Assembly (NCBI GenBank): GCA_041590075.1
Contig: JBFHUL010000052.1
Location: 1 to 24,426, forward strand
Direction of reading: 5' to 3'
Length of the DNA stretch: 24,426 nucleotides
DNA from: PZPK01 sp041590075
GTDB taxonomy: Bacteria; Pseudomonadota; Gammaproteobacteria; Pseudomonadales; Oleiphilaceae
Part shown: piece after piece, positions 7,157 through 14,544 of the stretch
Layout of the letters: each line of letters opens with the position of its first letter
How positions within the stretch are numbered: position 1 is the stretch's first letter
Program-made: the position numbers and the translations under genes
Notes under the pieces: generated by a model
The model's input: the letters and a program-made list of their open reading frames with translations, nothing else
What the model was told of the DNA's origin: nothing
Database searches by the model: none

Positions 7157-8176
7157 ATGCAACGCAAGGCACGCATCGTCATCAATGGTTTCGGCCGTAT
7201 GGGCAGATTAGCCCTGCGGGCTGCATGGGAATGGCCGGACATCGAGATTGTGCACATTAACGAATTGGCTGGTGATTCGGCAGCCATGGCACATCTGCTA
7301 CAGTTTGATTCTGTGCATGGCACCTGGGAGCAGGACATCAGCGCACCCGATGCCGATACGCTTCAGATTGGGGATCGGAAGATCAGTGTCTCCCAAGAAC
7401 GCGCACTCACAGCCCTGCCCTGGAATACCCTTCAGGCAGACATTGTGGTCGACTGTACCGGTGCACATAAGAGCCAGAAGGTGCTCGAAACCTACCTGCA
7501 ACAGGGCGTAAGAAAAGTACTGGTGTCGGCCCCCGTGAAAGATGGCCCGCTGAATATCGTGATGGGCGTGAATGACGACCTGTACGACGCAGAGAACCAC
7601 CACATCGTTACCGCAGCGTCCTGCACCACCAATTGCATCGCGCCGGTCGTGGACGTGCTGCATCGTGAATTCGGCATAGAGCATGGCTCCATCACCACCA
7701 TTCACGACATCACCAACACGCAGAGCATACTGGACGAATACCACAGTGATCTACGGCGCGCCCGCGCCTGTGGCATGTCACTCATCCCCACTTCAACCGG
7801 ATCGGCCACCGCCATCACGGAGATATTCCCGGAACTGAAAGGCCGCCTGAATGGTATAGCGGTACGCGTACCACTCGCCAATGCTTCGCTGACCGATTGT
7901 GTGTTTGAACTCCAGCGCGAAGTGACGGTTGAGGAGGTGAATGCGGCAATGCAGCACGCCTCCGAAACGCGCCTGCAACACATACTCGGCTACGAAACAC
8001 GGCCACTGGTGTCGGTCGACTACACCAATGACCCCCGCTCCGGCATCGTGGATGCGCCCAGTACCATGGTCATTAACGGTCGTCAGGCCAAGATTCTGGT
8101 GTGGTATGACAACGAATGGGGCTATGTGCACCGTATGATGGAGCTGGCACAAAAACTGGCTAAGAGCCTGCCGTGA
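7157..8176 (+). CDS. ArsJ-associated glyceraldehyde-3-phosphate dehydrogenase
   Basis: A 339-residue GAPDH of usual length. It has the Rossmann motif N-G-F-G-R-M-G-R (residues 10-17), the catalytic S-C-T-T-N-C motif with Cys156, the general-base His183 in T-T-I-H, and the C-terminal W-Y-D-N-E-W-G-Y signature. The start at 7157 follows GAGGAG at 7145-7150. In the known arsR-gapdh-arsJ systems this enzyme uses arsenate in place of phosphate to make 1-arseno-3-phosphoglycerate, the substrate of the ArsJ exporter. The sequence alone does not show arsenate preference; the role is assigned from the gene order. It is likely a dedicated paralogue of the glycolytic enzyme, which would be encoded elsewhere. 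The stop overlaps the arsJ start by one base (TGATG), suggesting translational coupling. Confidence 0.94.
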   Translation: MQRKARIVINGFGRMGRLALRAAWEWPDIEIVHINELAGDSAAMAHLLQFDSVHGTWEQDISAPDADTLQIGDRKISVSQERALTALPWNTLQADIVVDCTGAHKSQKVLETYLQQGVRKVLVSAPVKDGPLNIVMGVNDDLYDAENHHIVTAASCTTNCIAPVVDVLHREFGIEHGSITTIHDITNTQSILDEYHSDLRRARACGMSLIPTSTGSATAITEIFPELKGRLNGIAVRVPLANASLTDCVFELQREVTVEEVNAAMQHASETRLQHILGYETRPLVSVDYTNDPRSGIVDAPSTMVINGRQAKILVWYDNEWGYVHRMMELAQKLAKSLP

Positions 8177-9411
8177 TGCCCCTCGCGGCACGTCAGCGCT
8201 GGCGCCAGTATCTTAGCGTTACTGCCTGTTACTGGGCCTTCACGCTCACCGATGGTGCCCTGCGCATGCTGGTGGTGTTGTATTTTCACCAGCTCGGTTA
8301 TTCGCCTTTTGAAGTCGCAACGCTGTTTTTGCTATACGAGTTTTTCGGCATCGTCACCAACCTTACCGGCGCGTGGCTTGCAGCACGATTTGGGCTGACG
8401 ATGACCCTCAAGTCGGGTTTGGCATTACAGATCACTGCGCTTGCCATGCTGTTGTTGCCGGCCAGTCTGCTCAGCATTCCCTATGTCATGGCAGCGCAAG
8501 CGCTTTCGGGTATTGCAAAAGATCTGAACAAAATGAGTGCCAAAAGCAGCATGAAGGCGTTGGTACCGGAAGATGAGCAAAGCACCCTCTATCGCTGGGT
8601 GGCGCTGTTAACCGGTTCGAAAAATACGCTCAAGGGCATCGGATTTTTTCTGGGCGGTGTCTTGCTGGCAGCCATGGGATTTCAGGGAGCCGTGGGCAGC
8701 ATGGCGTTAATGTTGACCGTGATGCTGGTGTTCGCACACCTGATTATTCGTGACGATCCCGCGCAGGTGCGTTTTAAACCGAAATTCACCGAACTGCTCT
8801 CAAAAAGCCGTCGCATCAACCTGCTCTCGGGCGCCCGTTTCTTTCTGTTCGGAGCCCGCGATATCTGGTTTGTGGTGGCCCTGCCTGTGTTTTTACAGAG
8901 CCAGCTGGCATGGACGCACGTGGAGGTAGGCAGTTTTTTGGCTGCATGGATCATCGTCTATGGTGTGATTCAAACCCGCGCGCCACGCTATACCCGCTCG
9001 GCCATTGACCATAGCCACCGGCAGGGAAAGCTGGCCTCGGCGTGGGCGCTGCCCCTCGTCGGTATCTGCCTGCTATTGGCGGTTGCACACTACCAACTTG
9101 GCTTGCAAAGCACCGAGATCGTCATCGGGCTTATCGCCTTTGGCGCTGTATTCGCCGTAAATTCGTCCTTGCACTCCTATCTCATCGTATCCTATGCGGA
9201 GGCCGATAAAGTGGCTCTGGATGTAGGCTTCTACTACATGGCCAATGCTGCGGGCAGACTTGTAGGCACGCTGCTTTCGGGCGCGCTGTATCAGGCGGAA
9301 GGCTTAATGAGCTGCCTGATCGCATCGGCGGCGTTCCTGATCTTGGCAGCGTGGCTGGTGAAGAGACTCGATCAGGCTCCTACAGAGCGCAGTGACTTGC
9401 GGCCCACCTAG
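8176..9411 (+). CDS. arsJ: Organoarsenical efflux permease ArsJ (MFS)
   Basis: A 411-residue, very hydrophobic major-facilitator protein. Its first helices carry the highly conserved ArsJ stretch Y-W-A-F-T-L-T-D-G-A-L-R-M-L-V-V-L-Y, followed by L-F-L-L-Y-E-F-F-G-I-V-T-N-L. ArsJ exports 1-arseno-3-phosphoglycerate, which breaks down outside the cell and so removes arsenate. ATG 8176 overlaps the GAPDH stop by one base; a GTG three bases earlier is an alternative start. Position directly after gapdh and the sequence match make this assignment firm. No arsB, acr3 or arsC gene is present in the window, so this operon by itself deals with arsenate and not arsenite. Confidence 0.94.
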   Translation: MPLAARQRWRQYLSVTACYWAFTLTDGALRMLVVLYFHQLGYSPFEVATLFLLYEFFGIVTNLTGAWLAARFGLTMTLKSGLALQITALAMLLLPASLLSIPYVMAAQALSGIAKDLNKMSAKSSMKALVPEDEQSTLYRWVALLTGSKNTLKGIGFFLGGVLLAAMGFQGAVGSMALMLTVMLVFAHLIIRDDPAQVRFKPKFTELLSKSRRINLLSGARFFLFGARDIWFVVALPVFLQSQLAWTHVEVGSFLAAWIIVYGVIQTRAPRYTRSAIDHSHRQGKLASAWALPLVGICLLLAVAHYQLGLQSTEIVIGLIAFGAVFAVNSSLHSYLIVSYAEADKVALDVGFYYMANAAGRLVGTLLSGALYQAEGLMSCLIASAAFLILAAWLVKRLDQAPTERSDLRPT

Positions 9412-9430
9412 GAATCTATCTATACTCTCT

Positions 9431-9489
9431 GCGTTGCCACCCTGATACGGTGGCCACAGCAGTAACCCGCCGCGGCGAGTCGGCAACGC
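9431..9489. other. Inverted repeats after arsJ
   Basis: GCGTTGCC (9431-9438) and GGCAACGC (9482-9489) form a perfect 8-base pair. A competing inner hairpin, GCCACC-N7-GGTGG-C (9436-9454), shares three bases with the outer arm, so the two folds exclude each other. There is no T tract, so this is a weak or factor-dependent terminator at best. The -35 and -10 boxes of the next gene are not clear. Confidence 0.4.
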
Positions 9490-9547
9490 TCAACAAGCGT
9501 AAATCCAGAAGCACTAAAATAGAAACAATAAAGACAGGTGATTGATT

Positions 9548-9763
9548 ATGGGTGAGGGTTTAGCAGCCTGGTATAAGGATAATGGCGAGTACATTCTTGG
9601 CGGACTTTTCGGTTTGGTGGTGCTCGATCTTTTCATGTTTTTGGTGCACTGCCTGGTAGAGCGCAGTGCCGATGGCTACGGCCTGACCACACTGGTCATC
9701 ACAACCGGATTTTTAATGGTCGCCTATTTCGAGAAACTCTATTCGGAACAGGAAGCGCACTAG
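9548..9763 (+). CDS. Small two-helix membrane protein, 71 residues
   Basis: The start at ATG 9548 follows AGGTG at 9536-9540; a TTG at 9542 lies too close to that site. Two predicted membrane helices (Y-I-L-G-G-L-F-G-L-V-V-L-D-L-F-M-F-L-V and T-L-V-I-T-T-G-F-L-M-V-A-Y-F) are joined by a polar turn containing E-R-S-A-D-G-Y. The N-terminus is short and acidic. I do not recognise the family. It looks genuine: it has a ribosome site, a codon pattern like its neighbours, and a strong terminator 16 bases after its stop. It stands alone between the arsenic operon and the next gene. Confidence 0.7.
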   Translation: MGEGLAAWYKDNGEYILGGLFGLVVLDLFMFLVHCLVERSADGYGLTTLVITTGFLMVAYFEKLYSEQEAH

Positions 9764-9779
9764 GCGCTCTCAATAAAAT

Positions 9780-9813
9780 CGCAAAAAGCCTCCTCTGGAG
9801 GCTTTTTGCGTTT
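9780..9813 (+). terminator. Strong intrinsic terminator
   Basis: A perfect 14-base-pair stem: CGCAAAAAGCCTCC (9780-9793), loop TCT (9794-9796) and GGAGGCTTTTTGCG (9797-9810), followed by TTT. It ends the small membrane gene. The A-rich left arm means it could also work on the opposite strand. Confidence 0.9.
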
Positions 9814-9928
9814 AAGGAAATCCCGATACCCCTCATCTCCATGACAGTTCCACGCCAGCCGGCTCACACCTTGGTACTGTTTTTGCTCTACCTACCCTGA
9901 GACAGCGTTCTGCGCCAAAAAGCGGTCA

Positions 9929-9934
9929 TATTAT
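9929..9934 (+). promoter_or_regulatory. Possible -10 box for the 213-residue gene
   Basis: TATTAT at 9929-9934 lies 63 bases before the start codon at 9998. The -35 region (GTTCTG, 16 bases upstream) is poor, so this is a tentative call. Confidence 0.3.
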
Positions 9935-9997
9935 GCCGCCAGGCAAAGAACAACACGGCAACACACTCAGGAATAGACAGTATCAGGAGCACGACCC

Positions 9998-10639
9998 ATG
10001 GCTGCCATTTCGACCGAACAGGCTCTGCAAATACCCCAGCAATTGCGTCGTCAGGATTCTCAAGACGGTGCAGATTCAGCGGGCGCGGAACAGCAAGGCC
10101 AGCGCGCCCCGCAAGACAAACGTTTTCTCTCCGACGATCCCGTGTCGATTCGGAATCAGGCACGAGAACAACCGGTCAAGCCCGTCTCCGTTGAACAGTA
10201 CAAGTTGCAACTTGGGCAAGATCAGGCCTATATCAAGGAAACTCTGCGCAATAAACTCGCCGAGTATCAGCTCAGTCCTCACACACAGCTGAACGTAAGC
10301 AAAGACGCCTTCGGGCAACTGGAACTCAAAGGGCCGGCCTTGCAGAGTAAACTGGACCAGATCGCCAGCGACCTAAACAATAGCAATGCCTTTCGCCAGG
10401 CCTTCGATCGCGTGAGCCAACAACAACCCACGCTGAACTACGTGGATAATGTCGTCAAACTCTCGAAAGCCTATGGCGTGAGCAATAATCTGTTCAATTC
10501 ACTGATTAGCGACGAAAAGGAATACAACGGCCTGAACGATATCGCCCACCGGTATCAAGCGATGAAGGCCTCAGCACCGGTTTATGGTGATGCCTCGATG
10601 AGCGACCCCCAAAGGTTTGAGTTTTCACTGAACGTGTAG
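9998..10639 (+). CDS. Unrecognised soluble protein, 213 residues
   Basis: The start at ATG 9998 is supported by CAGGAG at 9984-9989. The protein is hydrophilic, with no signal peptide and no membrane segment. Residues 1-60 are rich in Gln, Asp and Arg and probably disordered. Residues about 65-175 look mainly helical (Q-Y-K-L-Q-L-G-Q-D-Q-A-Y-I-K and L-Q-S-K-L-D-Q-I-A-S-D-L-N). The C-terminus contains N-N-L-F-N-S-L-I-S-D-E-K-E-Y-N-G-L and ends F-E-F-S-L-N-V. I do not recognise a family or function. It has its own spacer on both sides and is convergent with yciO, so it is probably transcribed alone. Confidence 0.75.
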   Translation: MAAISTEQALQIPQQLRRQDSQDGADSAGAEQQGQRAPQDKRFLSDDPVSIRNQAREQPVKPVSVEQYKLQLGQDQAYIKETLRNKLAEYQLSPHTQLNVSKDAFGQLELKGPALQSKLDQIASDLNNSNAFRQAFDRVSQQQPTLNYVDNVVKLSKAYGVSNNLFNSLISDEKEYNGLNDIAHRYQAMKASAPVYGDASMSDPQRFEFSLNV

Positions 10640-10647
10640 CATCAAGG

Positions 10648-10674
10648 GCGCGCGTGGCATGACAGCCACCGCGC
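10648..10674. terminator. Possible terminator between convergent genes
   Basis: A GC-rich hairpin with ten base pairs, one bulged C at 10653 and the loop ATGACA (10659-10664), lies nine bases after the stop of the 213-residue gene. It lacks a proper T tract, so it may be rho-assisted or simply a stabilising 3' end. Confidence 0.45.
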
Positions 10675-10791
10675 TTACTGCGCCAATCTCAACAAGAGTC
10701 TCAAAAGCGCCGGTTCTGGCGGGCGAGCTTCAACGCGGCATACAGACATAAGGCGCCTCTTCTTCAAGCACCCGCTTGCCCGCGCATCGTG

Positions 10792-11412
10792 TTAACTGAA
10801 TACCGAGACGTCGCCACAACCTTCCCGCAGCACTTGCGGCGGATCACTTGCCAGATCGACAACCGAGGTGGCCTCGAAACCACAGAAACCACCATCAATC
10901 ACCAAGTCCAGCTGGTGCTCCAGTAACTGCCTGATTTCATAGGGGTCGGTCATGGGCGTATCTTCACCGGGCAAAATAAGCGTGGTACTCATCAGGGGGT
11001 GGTCGAGCTCACCGAGGATATCCAGCGCGATGGGATTGTCCGGAATCCGGATACCAATCTGGCGCCGCTTCGGATGAAGCAAGCGACGCGGCACTTCAGA
11101 TGTCGCACTGAGAATGAAGGTATACGGCCCCGGCGTATGCGCCTTGATCTGCCGATATTGCCAGTTATCCAGTTTGGCGTAGGTCGCGATATCAGAGAGA
11201 TCGCGACACATTAGGGTAAAGTTGTGCTTGTCGTTTAAGCGCCGAATCTGCCTTATCCGATCTGCTGCGGATTTGTTACCCAGATCGCACCCAAGCGCAT
11301 AGGCCGAATCGGTGGGGTACGCAATCACACCGCCCTGCCGAATAATATCAACCGCCTGTCGCACAAGCCGACTCTGTGGATTCTCGGGATGGATTTGAAA
11401 AAACTGACTCAC
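10792..11412 (-). CDS. yciO: YciO, YrdC/Sua5-family protein
   Basis: A 206-residue protein, exactly the usual YciO length. The GTG start at 11412 (complement) was chosen because AAGGAG (11419-11424) sits six bases upstream and the family's S-Q-F-F-Q-I-H-P-E-N-P start follows; a longer in-frame ORF to 11592 includes unrelated sequence. The YrdC-fold features are R-Q-G-G-V-I-A-Y-P-T-D-S-A-Y-A-L-G-C, K-H-N-F-T-L-M-C-R-D-L-S and P-G-P-Y-T-F-I-L. The family binds ATP and threonylcarbamoyl-AMP, and TsaC relatives make the t6A precursor for tRNA; YciO is a paralogue whose cellular role is less settled. It lies 76 bases downstream of bolA on the same strand, so the two may share a transcript. Confidence 0.92.
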   Translation of the reverse strand: MSQFFQIHPENPQSRLVRQAVDIIRQGGVIAYPTDSAYALGCDLGNKSAADRIRQIRRLNDKHNFTLMCRDLSDIATYAKLDNWQYRQIKAHTPGPYTFILSATSEVPRRLLHPKRRQIGIRIPDNPIALDILGELDHPLMSTTLILPGEDTPMTDPYEIRQLLEHQLDLVIDGGFCGFEATSVVDLASDPPQVLREGCGDVSVFS

Positions 11413-11488
11413 CTTTGGCTCCTTGCGGGTATGAGACCATGTGTGACCAGGTCTGATATCTGATCTAAACGGATATACGAAATTATAG

Positions 11489-11809
11489 CTAGCGGCCTTG
11501 TTGCTGGGAGCCACCCATACAATTTGGCGAAGCAGGAACAGCATGTTGGGATTGCCATTCCTCGGGCGTAAAGGTATGCAGGGCCAGGGCATGCAGCCCC
11601 TGTTCCATCAGAGGGCCAAGCAAGGCGTATATTTTTTGGTGCCGCGCCACCTTGCGCAAGCCCTCAAACCCCTCCGAAACAAGAATGACTTTGAAGTGCG
11701 TTTCGGAATTTGGGGGCACGCTATGCATATGACTTTCATTGATCACCTCTAGATGCGTAACCGGTAAATCGCGGCGAATCAGTTGTTCAATTTCCTTCTG
11801 CCTTTGCAT
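11489..11809 (-). CDS. bolA: BolA family regulator / Fe-S partner
   Basis: A 106-residue BolA protein covering the whole family fold. It has H-L-E-V-I-N-E-S-H-M-H, then S-E-T-H-F-K-V-I-L-V-S (the class-defining strand), then R-H-Q-K-I-Y-A-L-L and H-A-L-A-L-H-T-F-T-P-E-E-W. The C-terminal A-S-P-N-C-M-G-G tail is typical of gammaproteobacterial BolA. BolA proteins partner monothiol glutaredoxins through a shared Fe-S cluster and influence envelope shape and stress transcription. The start at 11809 (complement) has GGA six bases upstream. The conserved His residues are present. It is divergent from the response regulator at 12110 and upstream of yciO. Confidence 0.95.
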   Translation of the reverse strand: MQRQKEIEQLIRRDLPVTHLEVINESHMHSVPPNSETHFKVILVSEGFEGLRKVARHQKIYALLGPLMEQGLHALALHTFTPEEWQSQHAVPASPNCMGGSQQQGR

Positions 11810-12109
11810 GACATTCCGCCCTCAACAGTGCTTCGATAACGGCGTGCATACTACGCCGCTTTCGCCATAAATGCGAGCGGACACAAGCATGGAAACCTGC
11901 GCTTGGTGTGCCTTCAACAAAAACCAACAAAGACTCACAATCTTGCTGATGAGATTGCCTCTTTTGTTTGCGATGATCGCATTTAAGGTCGGAATTTCCA
12001 GAAAAGCATCTACACTGATAGAACCATAATTTTGTAAACGATATTAATAACATAGCGATCAGCTAGCAGCATGCGTCGATGCGGCGCGAGAACACCAGGG
12101 GATAAGGGA
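11810..12109. other. Divergent spacer between bolA and the response regulator
   Basis: Exactly 300 bases without a gene. It must hold the promoters for bolA (-) and for the response regulator (+), but I find no convincing -35/-10 pair for either. The inverted repeat TGCGA-TGA-TCGCA (11969-11981) is a possible operator, and AT-rich sequence lies at 12017-12055. No RNA gene is evident. Confidence 0.5.
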
Positions 12110-12799
12110 ATGAAAATAGCTCTGCTTGAAGATGAAGTGGAACAGGCAAAAAATTTAAGTGCATTACTCACCGAGAGTGGGCATACCGTAGAATACTTTC
12201 ACAACGGCAAATCGTTTTTGTATGCCGTGAACCATAACAGTTATGAGCTGTTGATTCTGGACTGGCAACTGCCCGATATGGAAGGCACCGACGTACTCCG
12301 ACAAGTGCGTGCCGAAATGAGCTGGCGTATTCCGGTGCTGTTTCTTACCCAGCGCGACAGCGAATCCGACATTATTACGGCTCTGGACGCCGGTGCCGAC
12401 GATTACCTGGTGAAGCCTGCGCGCCCCGGCGAGTTGACGGCACGCCTGAACGCCCTAGGCAGACGCGTAAGTGGCGAAAGCGAAGGACAGGAGCAACTCG
12501 AAATCGGCCCATATGTGATTGATCTTGGCAAACGCTCTATCGTGTCGTCAGGCGAAGAGGTGTCTTTAACCGATAAGGATTTCGACCTCGCGGTATTCAT
12601 GTTTCAGAATGTGGGCCGCTTGTTATCACGTGATTTTCTGCTCGAACGTGTGTGGGGTATTTCGTCGAATATTAACACCCGTACCGTCGATACTCATGTG
12701 AGCCGTCTGCGACGGAAACTGAACATCAAACCGGAAAACGGCTTTCGTATTAAAACCATTTACCAGCACGGTTATCGGCTGGAAAAGGTCAGTGATTAA
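12110..12799 (+). CDS. OmpR/PhoB-family response regulator
   Basis: A 229-residue two-domain regulator. The receiver domain (about 1-115) has the acidic pair Glu7-Asp8, phospho-acceptor Asp51, Thr80 and Lys102. The C-terminal winged helix (about 130-227) includes L-T-D-K-D-F-D-L-A-V-F, R-T-V-D-T-H-V-S-R-L-R-R-K-L and Y-Q-H-G-Y-R-L. ATG 12110 was chosen because the receiver starts there and CAGGGG (12096-12101) lies eight bases upstream; an earlier in-frame ATG at 12071 would add a tail without homology. The likely partner is the histidine kinase at 14545, separated from it by the LysM-FecR gene. Targets are unknown; the 12-base palindrome just after the gene is a candidate site. Confidence 0.93.
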   Translation: MKIALLEDEVEQAKNLSALLTESGHTVEYFHNGKSFLYAVNHNSYELLILDWQLPDMEGTDVLRQVRAEMSWRIPVLFLTQRDSESDIITALDAGADDYLVKPARPGELTARLNALGRRVSGESEGQEQLEIGPYVIDLGKRSIVSSGEEVSLTDKDFDLAVFMFQNVGRLLSRDFLLERVWGISSNINTRTVDTHVSRLRRKLNIKPENGFRIKTIYQHGYRLEKVSD

Positions 12800-12802
12800 C
12801 GC

Positions 12803-12814
12803 CCCTAATTAGGG
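12803..12814. promoter_or_regulatory. Perfect 12-base palindrome CCCTAATTAGGG
   Basis: CCCTAATTAGGG reads the same on both strands and lies 4 bases after the response-regulator stop and 46 bases before the FecR gene start. It has no loop, so it is more likely a protein-binding site in DNA than an RNA hairpin. No function is shown. Confidence 0.4.
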
Positions 12815-12860
12815 ATGTTTACCCACTGGATCGCAACTTTTATCGCGCATTAGAGGTGTC

Positions 12861-14483
12861 ATGCCAAACGTGTTGTATCTGAGAAAGACGCTGCTCAAAC
12901 GCATTCAACAAACAGGGCTGAAAAGTATTCTAGTACTGCTTCTGTGTTGTCTGTGCAGCAACACGGTGTTAGCTGCGCCGCCAAGCGACACCACCACCGA
13001 TTGGCATTACACCATGCGCCCCGCCGACTCACTGCAAAGCGTCGCCAACAAACTGCTGGCTCGCAATCACACCTGGACCGAACTGGTCCGCTACAACGGC
13101 ATCGAAGATCTCTCTCAGGTCAAGCCCGGCGCGATACTGCGCATCCCGGTTGAGTGGCTGAAATTCCAGCCAAAACCGGCGTCAACCCTGTCCACCAGCG
13201 GCAGCGTGCTGATCAAGAAAAGCCGCGACAGTCGTTTTCAGGTGCTCAAAGCCGGCATGCACGTGCATGTAGGCGACGAGATCGCTACGCGAGAAGGCAC
13301 TGCCCTGATTCGTTTTGCCGATGGCTCGTTGTTGCGGCTTGAGCCGGAATCGTCGCTGGTGTTCAACAAGCTCTCACATTTCGGTCAAACCGGCATGGTC
13401 GATACACGCATGCGACTCAAGAAAGGCGCATTGAGCACCGAAGTCAGCCCGCTGGTAAAAGGTTCTCGCTTTGAAATCACCACACCATCTGCCGTTGCAG
13501 CCGTGCGTGGCACCAAATTCCGACTTAAAACCGATGGCGCAAGCAGCACGCTTGAGGTGACGGAAGGTCAGGTTGCCTTCAGTCATGAACACGGTACATC
13601 GATCATTAACGCAGGCGAAGGCGCCCGCATTCACCCGCAACGGGCACAAATCGAACGCGTACCGCTGAAGGCTGCACCGAAACCACAGTTCGCCACCACC
13701 CAGAAAGATTTGCCGACCACACTCGTTTGGGACAGCCCGGAAGCCGCCAAATACCGCTACGAACTTGTCGATGCACAACAACAGCGACTCCGCGAGGAAA
13801 CCCTGCAACAACCTACTACATCTCTGGATAATGTCGCCAATGGCAAATATACCGTTGCAATGCGTGCGGTAGACGACAAGGGCTTTGAGGGACTGGATGC
13901 CAAAACCGATATCGAGGTTGATCTGCAGGCAGATATTCCCGAATTGCTGGCGCCGCTCGACAACAGCACCATCGACAACCAGCAGCCTCAGTTTTCCTGG
14001 CAAGTCAGTGACGCCGAGACACTGACACGCTTGGAGCTGGCGCGCGATGAGGCGTTTGAAGAAGTAGTCACCGATTACGATTACGCCACCAGCACGAAAA
14101 AAATACTGGATCGCACGCTGGCACCGGGCAATTACTTCTGGCGTGTCAACGCTATGGCCGATGGCGCTCAGCAAACATTCAGCGAGATACGAAAAGTCGC
14201 GCTCCGCGGAAAAATGAAGCTGGTAAAAATACTCAGTGTTAATTATCTCGATAACCAGGTGGGGCTGTTCTGGAACTCCATTGAGGAAGCTGAGGGCTAT
14301 CGCCTGCAAATTTCAGATTCCTCGAGCTTCAAGAATATTCTCAAGGAAGAAACAATCGGCAAGACCAGCGCGCACCTTAAACTCACGCCCGGAAAACGCT
14401 ACTATGCGCGCGTGAAGGGGCTGGGCAATGCGCTGTATCAGTCCGAATATGGGCCGGTCAAAGAACTGTCTATACCGGAATAA
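12861..14483 (+). CDS. Periplasmic LysM-FecR domain protein
   Basis: A 540-residue exported protein. Residues 1-38 are a signal peptide with cleavage near V-L-A/A. A LysM-like peptidoglycan-binding segment follows at about 48-98 (Y-T-M-R-P-A-D-S-L-Q-S-V-A, then N-G-I-E-D-L-S-Q-V-K-P-G-A-I-L-R-I-P). A FecR domain lies at about 110-235 (G-D-E-I-A-T-R-E-G-T-A-L-I-R-F-A-D-G-S and A-A-V-R-G-T-K-F-R). The rest looks like two or three beta-sandwich (FN3-like) repeats, with Q-F-S-W-Q-V and G-N-Y-F-W-R-V. In FecR itself this domain senses outer-membrane signals, but here no sigma factor or TonB receptor is nearby. Start ATG 12861 has GAGG four bases upstream. Its place between regulator and kinase suggests it works in the same signalling unit, perhaps as an envelope sensor (inference). 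Confidence 0.85.
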   Translation: MPNVLYLRKTLLKRIQQTGLKSILVLLLCCLCSNTVLAAPPSDTTTDWHYTMRPADSLQSVANKLLARNHTWTELVRYNGIEDLSQVKPGAILRIPVEWLKFQPKPASTLSTSGSVLIKKSRDSRFQVLKAGMHVHVGDEIATREGTALIRFADGSLLRLEPESSLVFNKLSHFGQTGMVDTRMRLKKGALSTEVSPLVKGSRFEITTPSAVAAVRGTKFRLKTDGASSTLEVTEGQVAFSHEHGTSIINAGEGARIHPQRAQIERVPLKAAPKPQFATTQKDLPTTLVWDSPEAAKYRYELVDAQQQRLREETLQQPTTSLDNVANGKYTVAMRAVDDKGFEGLDAKTDIEVDLQADIPELLAPLDNSTIDNQQPQFSWQVSDAETLTRLELARDEAFEEVVTDYDYATSTKKILDRTLAPGNYFWRVNAMADGAQQTFSEIRKVALRGKMKLVKILSVNYLDNQVGLFWNSIEEAEGYRLQISDSSSFKNILKEETIGKTSAHLKLTPGKRYYARVKGLGNALYQSEYGPVKELSIPE

Positions 14484-14488
14484 TAACA

Positions 14489-14510
14489 TCTGAAGCCGAG
14501 CGGCTTCAGA
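14489..14510 (+). other. Stem-loop between FecR gene and kinase
   Basis: TCTGAAGCCG-AG-CGGCTTCAGA is a perfect 10-base inverted repeat; in RNA it would fold with a GAGC tetraloop and nine pairs. It is followed by CAACAAAAAT, not a T tract. It could reduce or protect transcripts between the two genes rather than end them. Confidence 0.55.
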
Positions 14511-14544
14511 CAACAAAAATAATGGAGAGGCTTCGGCAAGGACC

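Noticed and set aside
11413..11592. N-terminal extension of YciO to 11592.
   Set aside because: The extension overlaps bolA and has no homology; the GTG at 11412 has a good ribosome site and gives the usual 206-residue length.
12017..12055. Promoter for the response regulator in AT-rich sequence (CATAAT at 12025-12030).
   Set aside because: No acceptable -35 box lies at 16-18 bases, so I did not list it as a feature.
13374..14309. Open frame of 311 codons on the minus strand inside the LysM-FecR gene.
   Set aside because: The plus-strand frame encodes recognisable FecR and repeated beta domains in an operon; the reverse frame has no start site or domain.
12861..14483. FecR of an iron-uptake surface signalling system.
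   Set aside because: No ECF sigma factor or TonB receptor lies nearby; the protein has a Sec signal and a LysM segment and sits within a two-component gene set.
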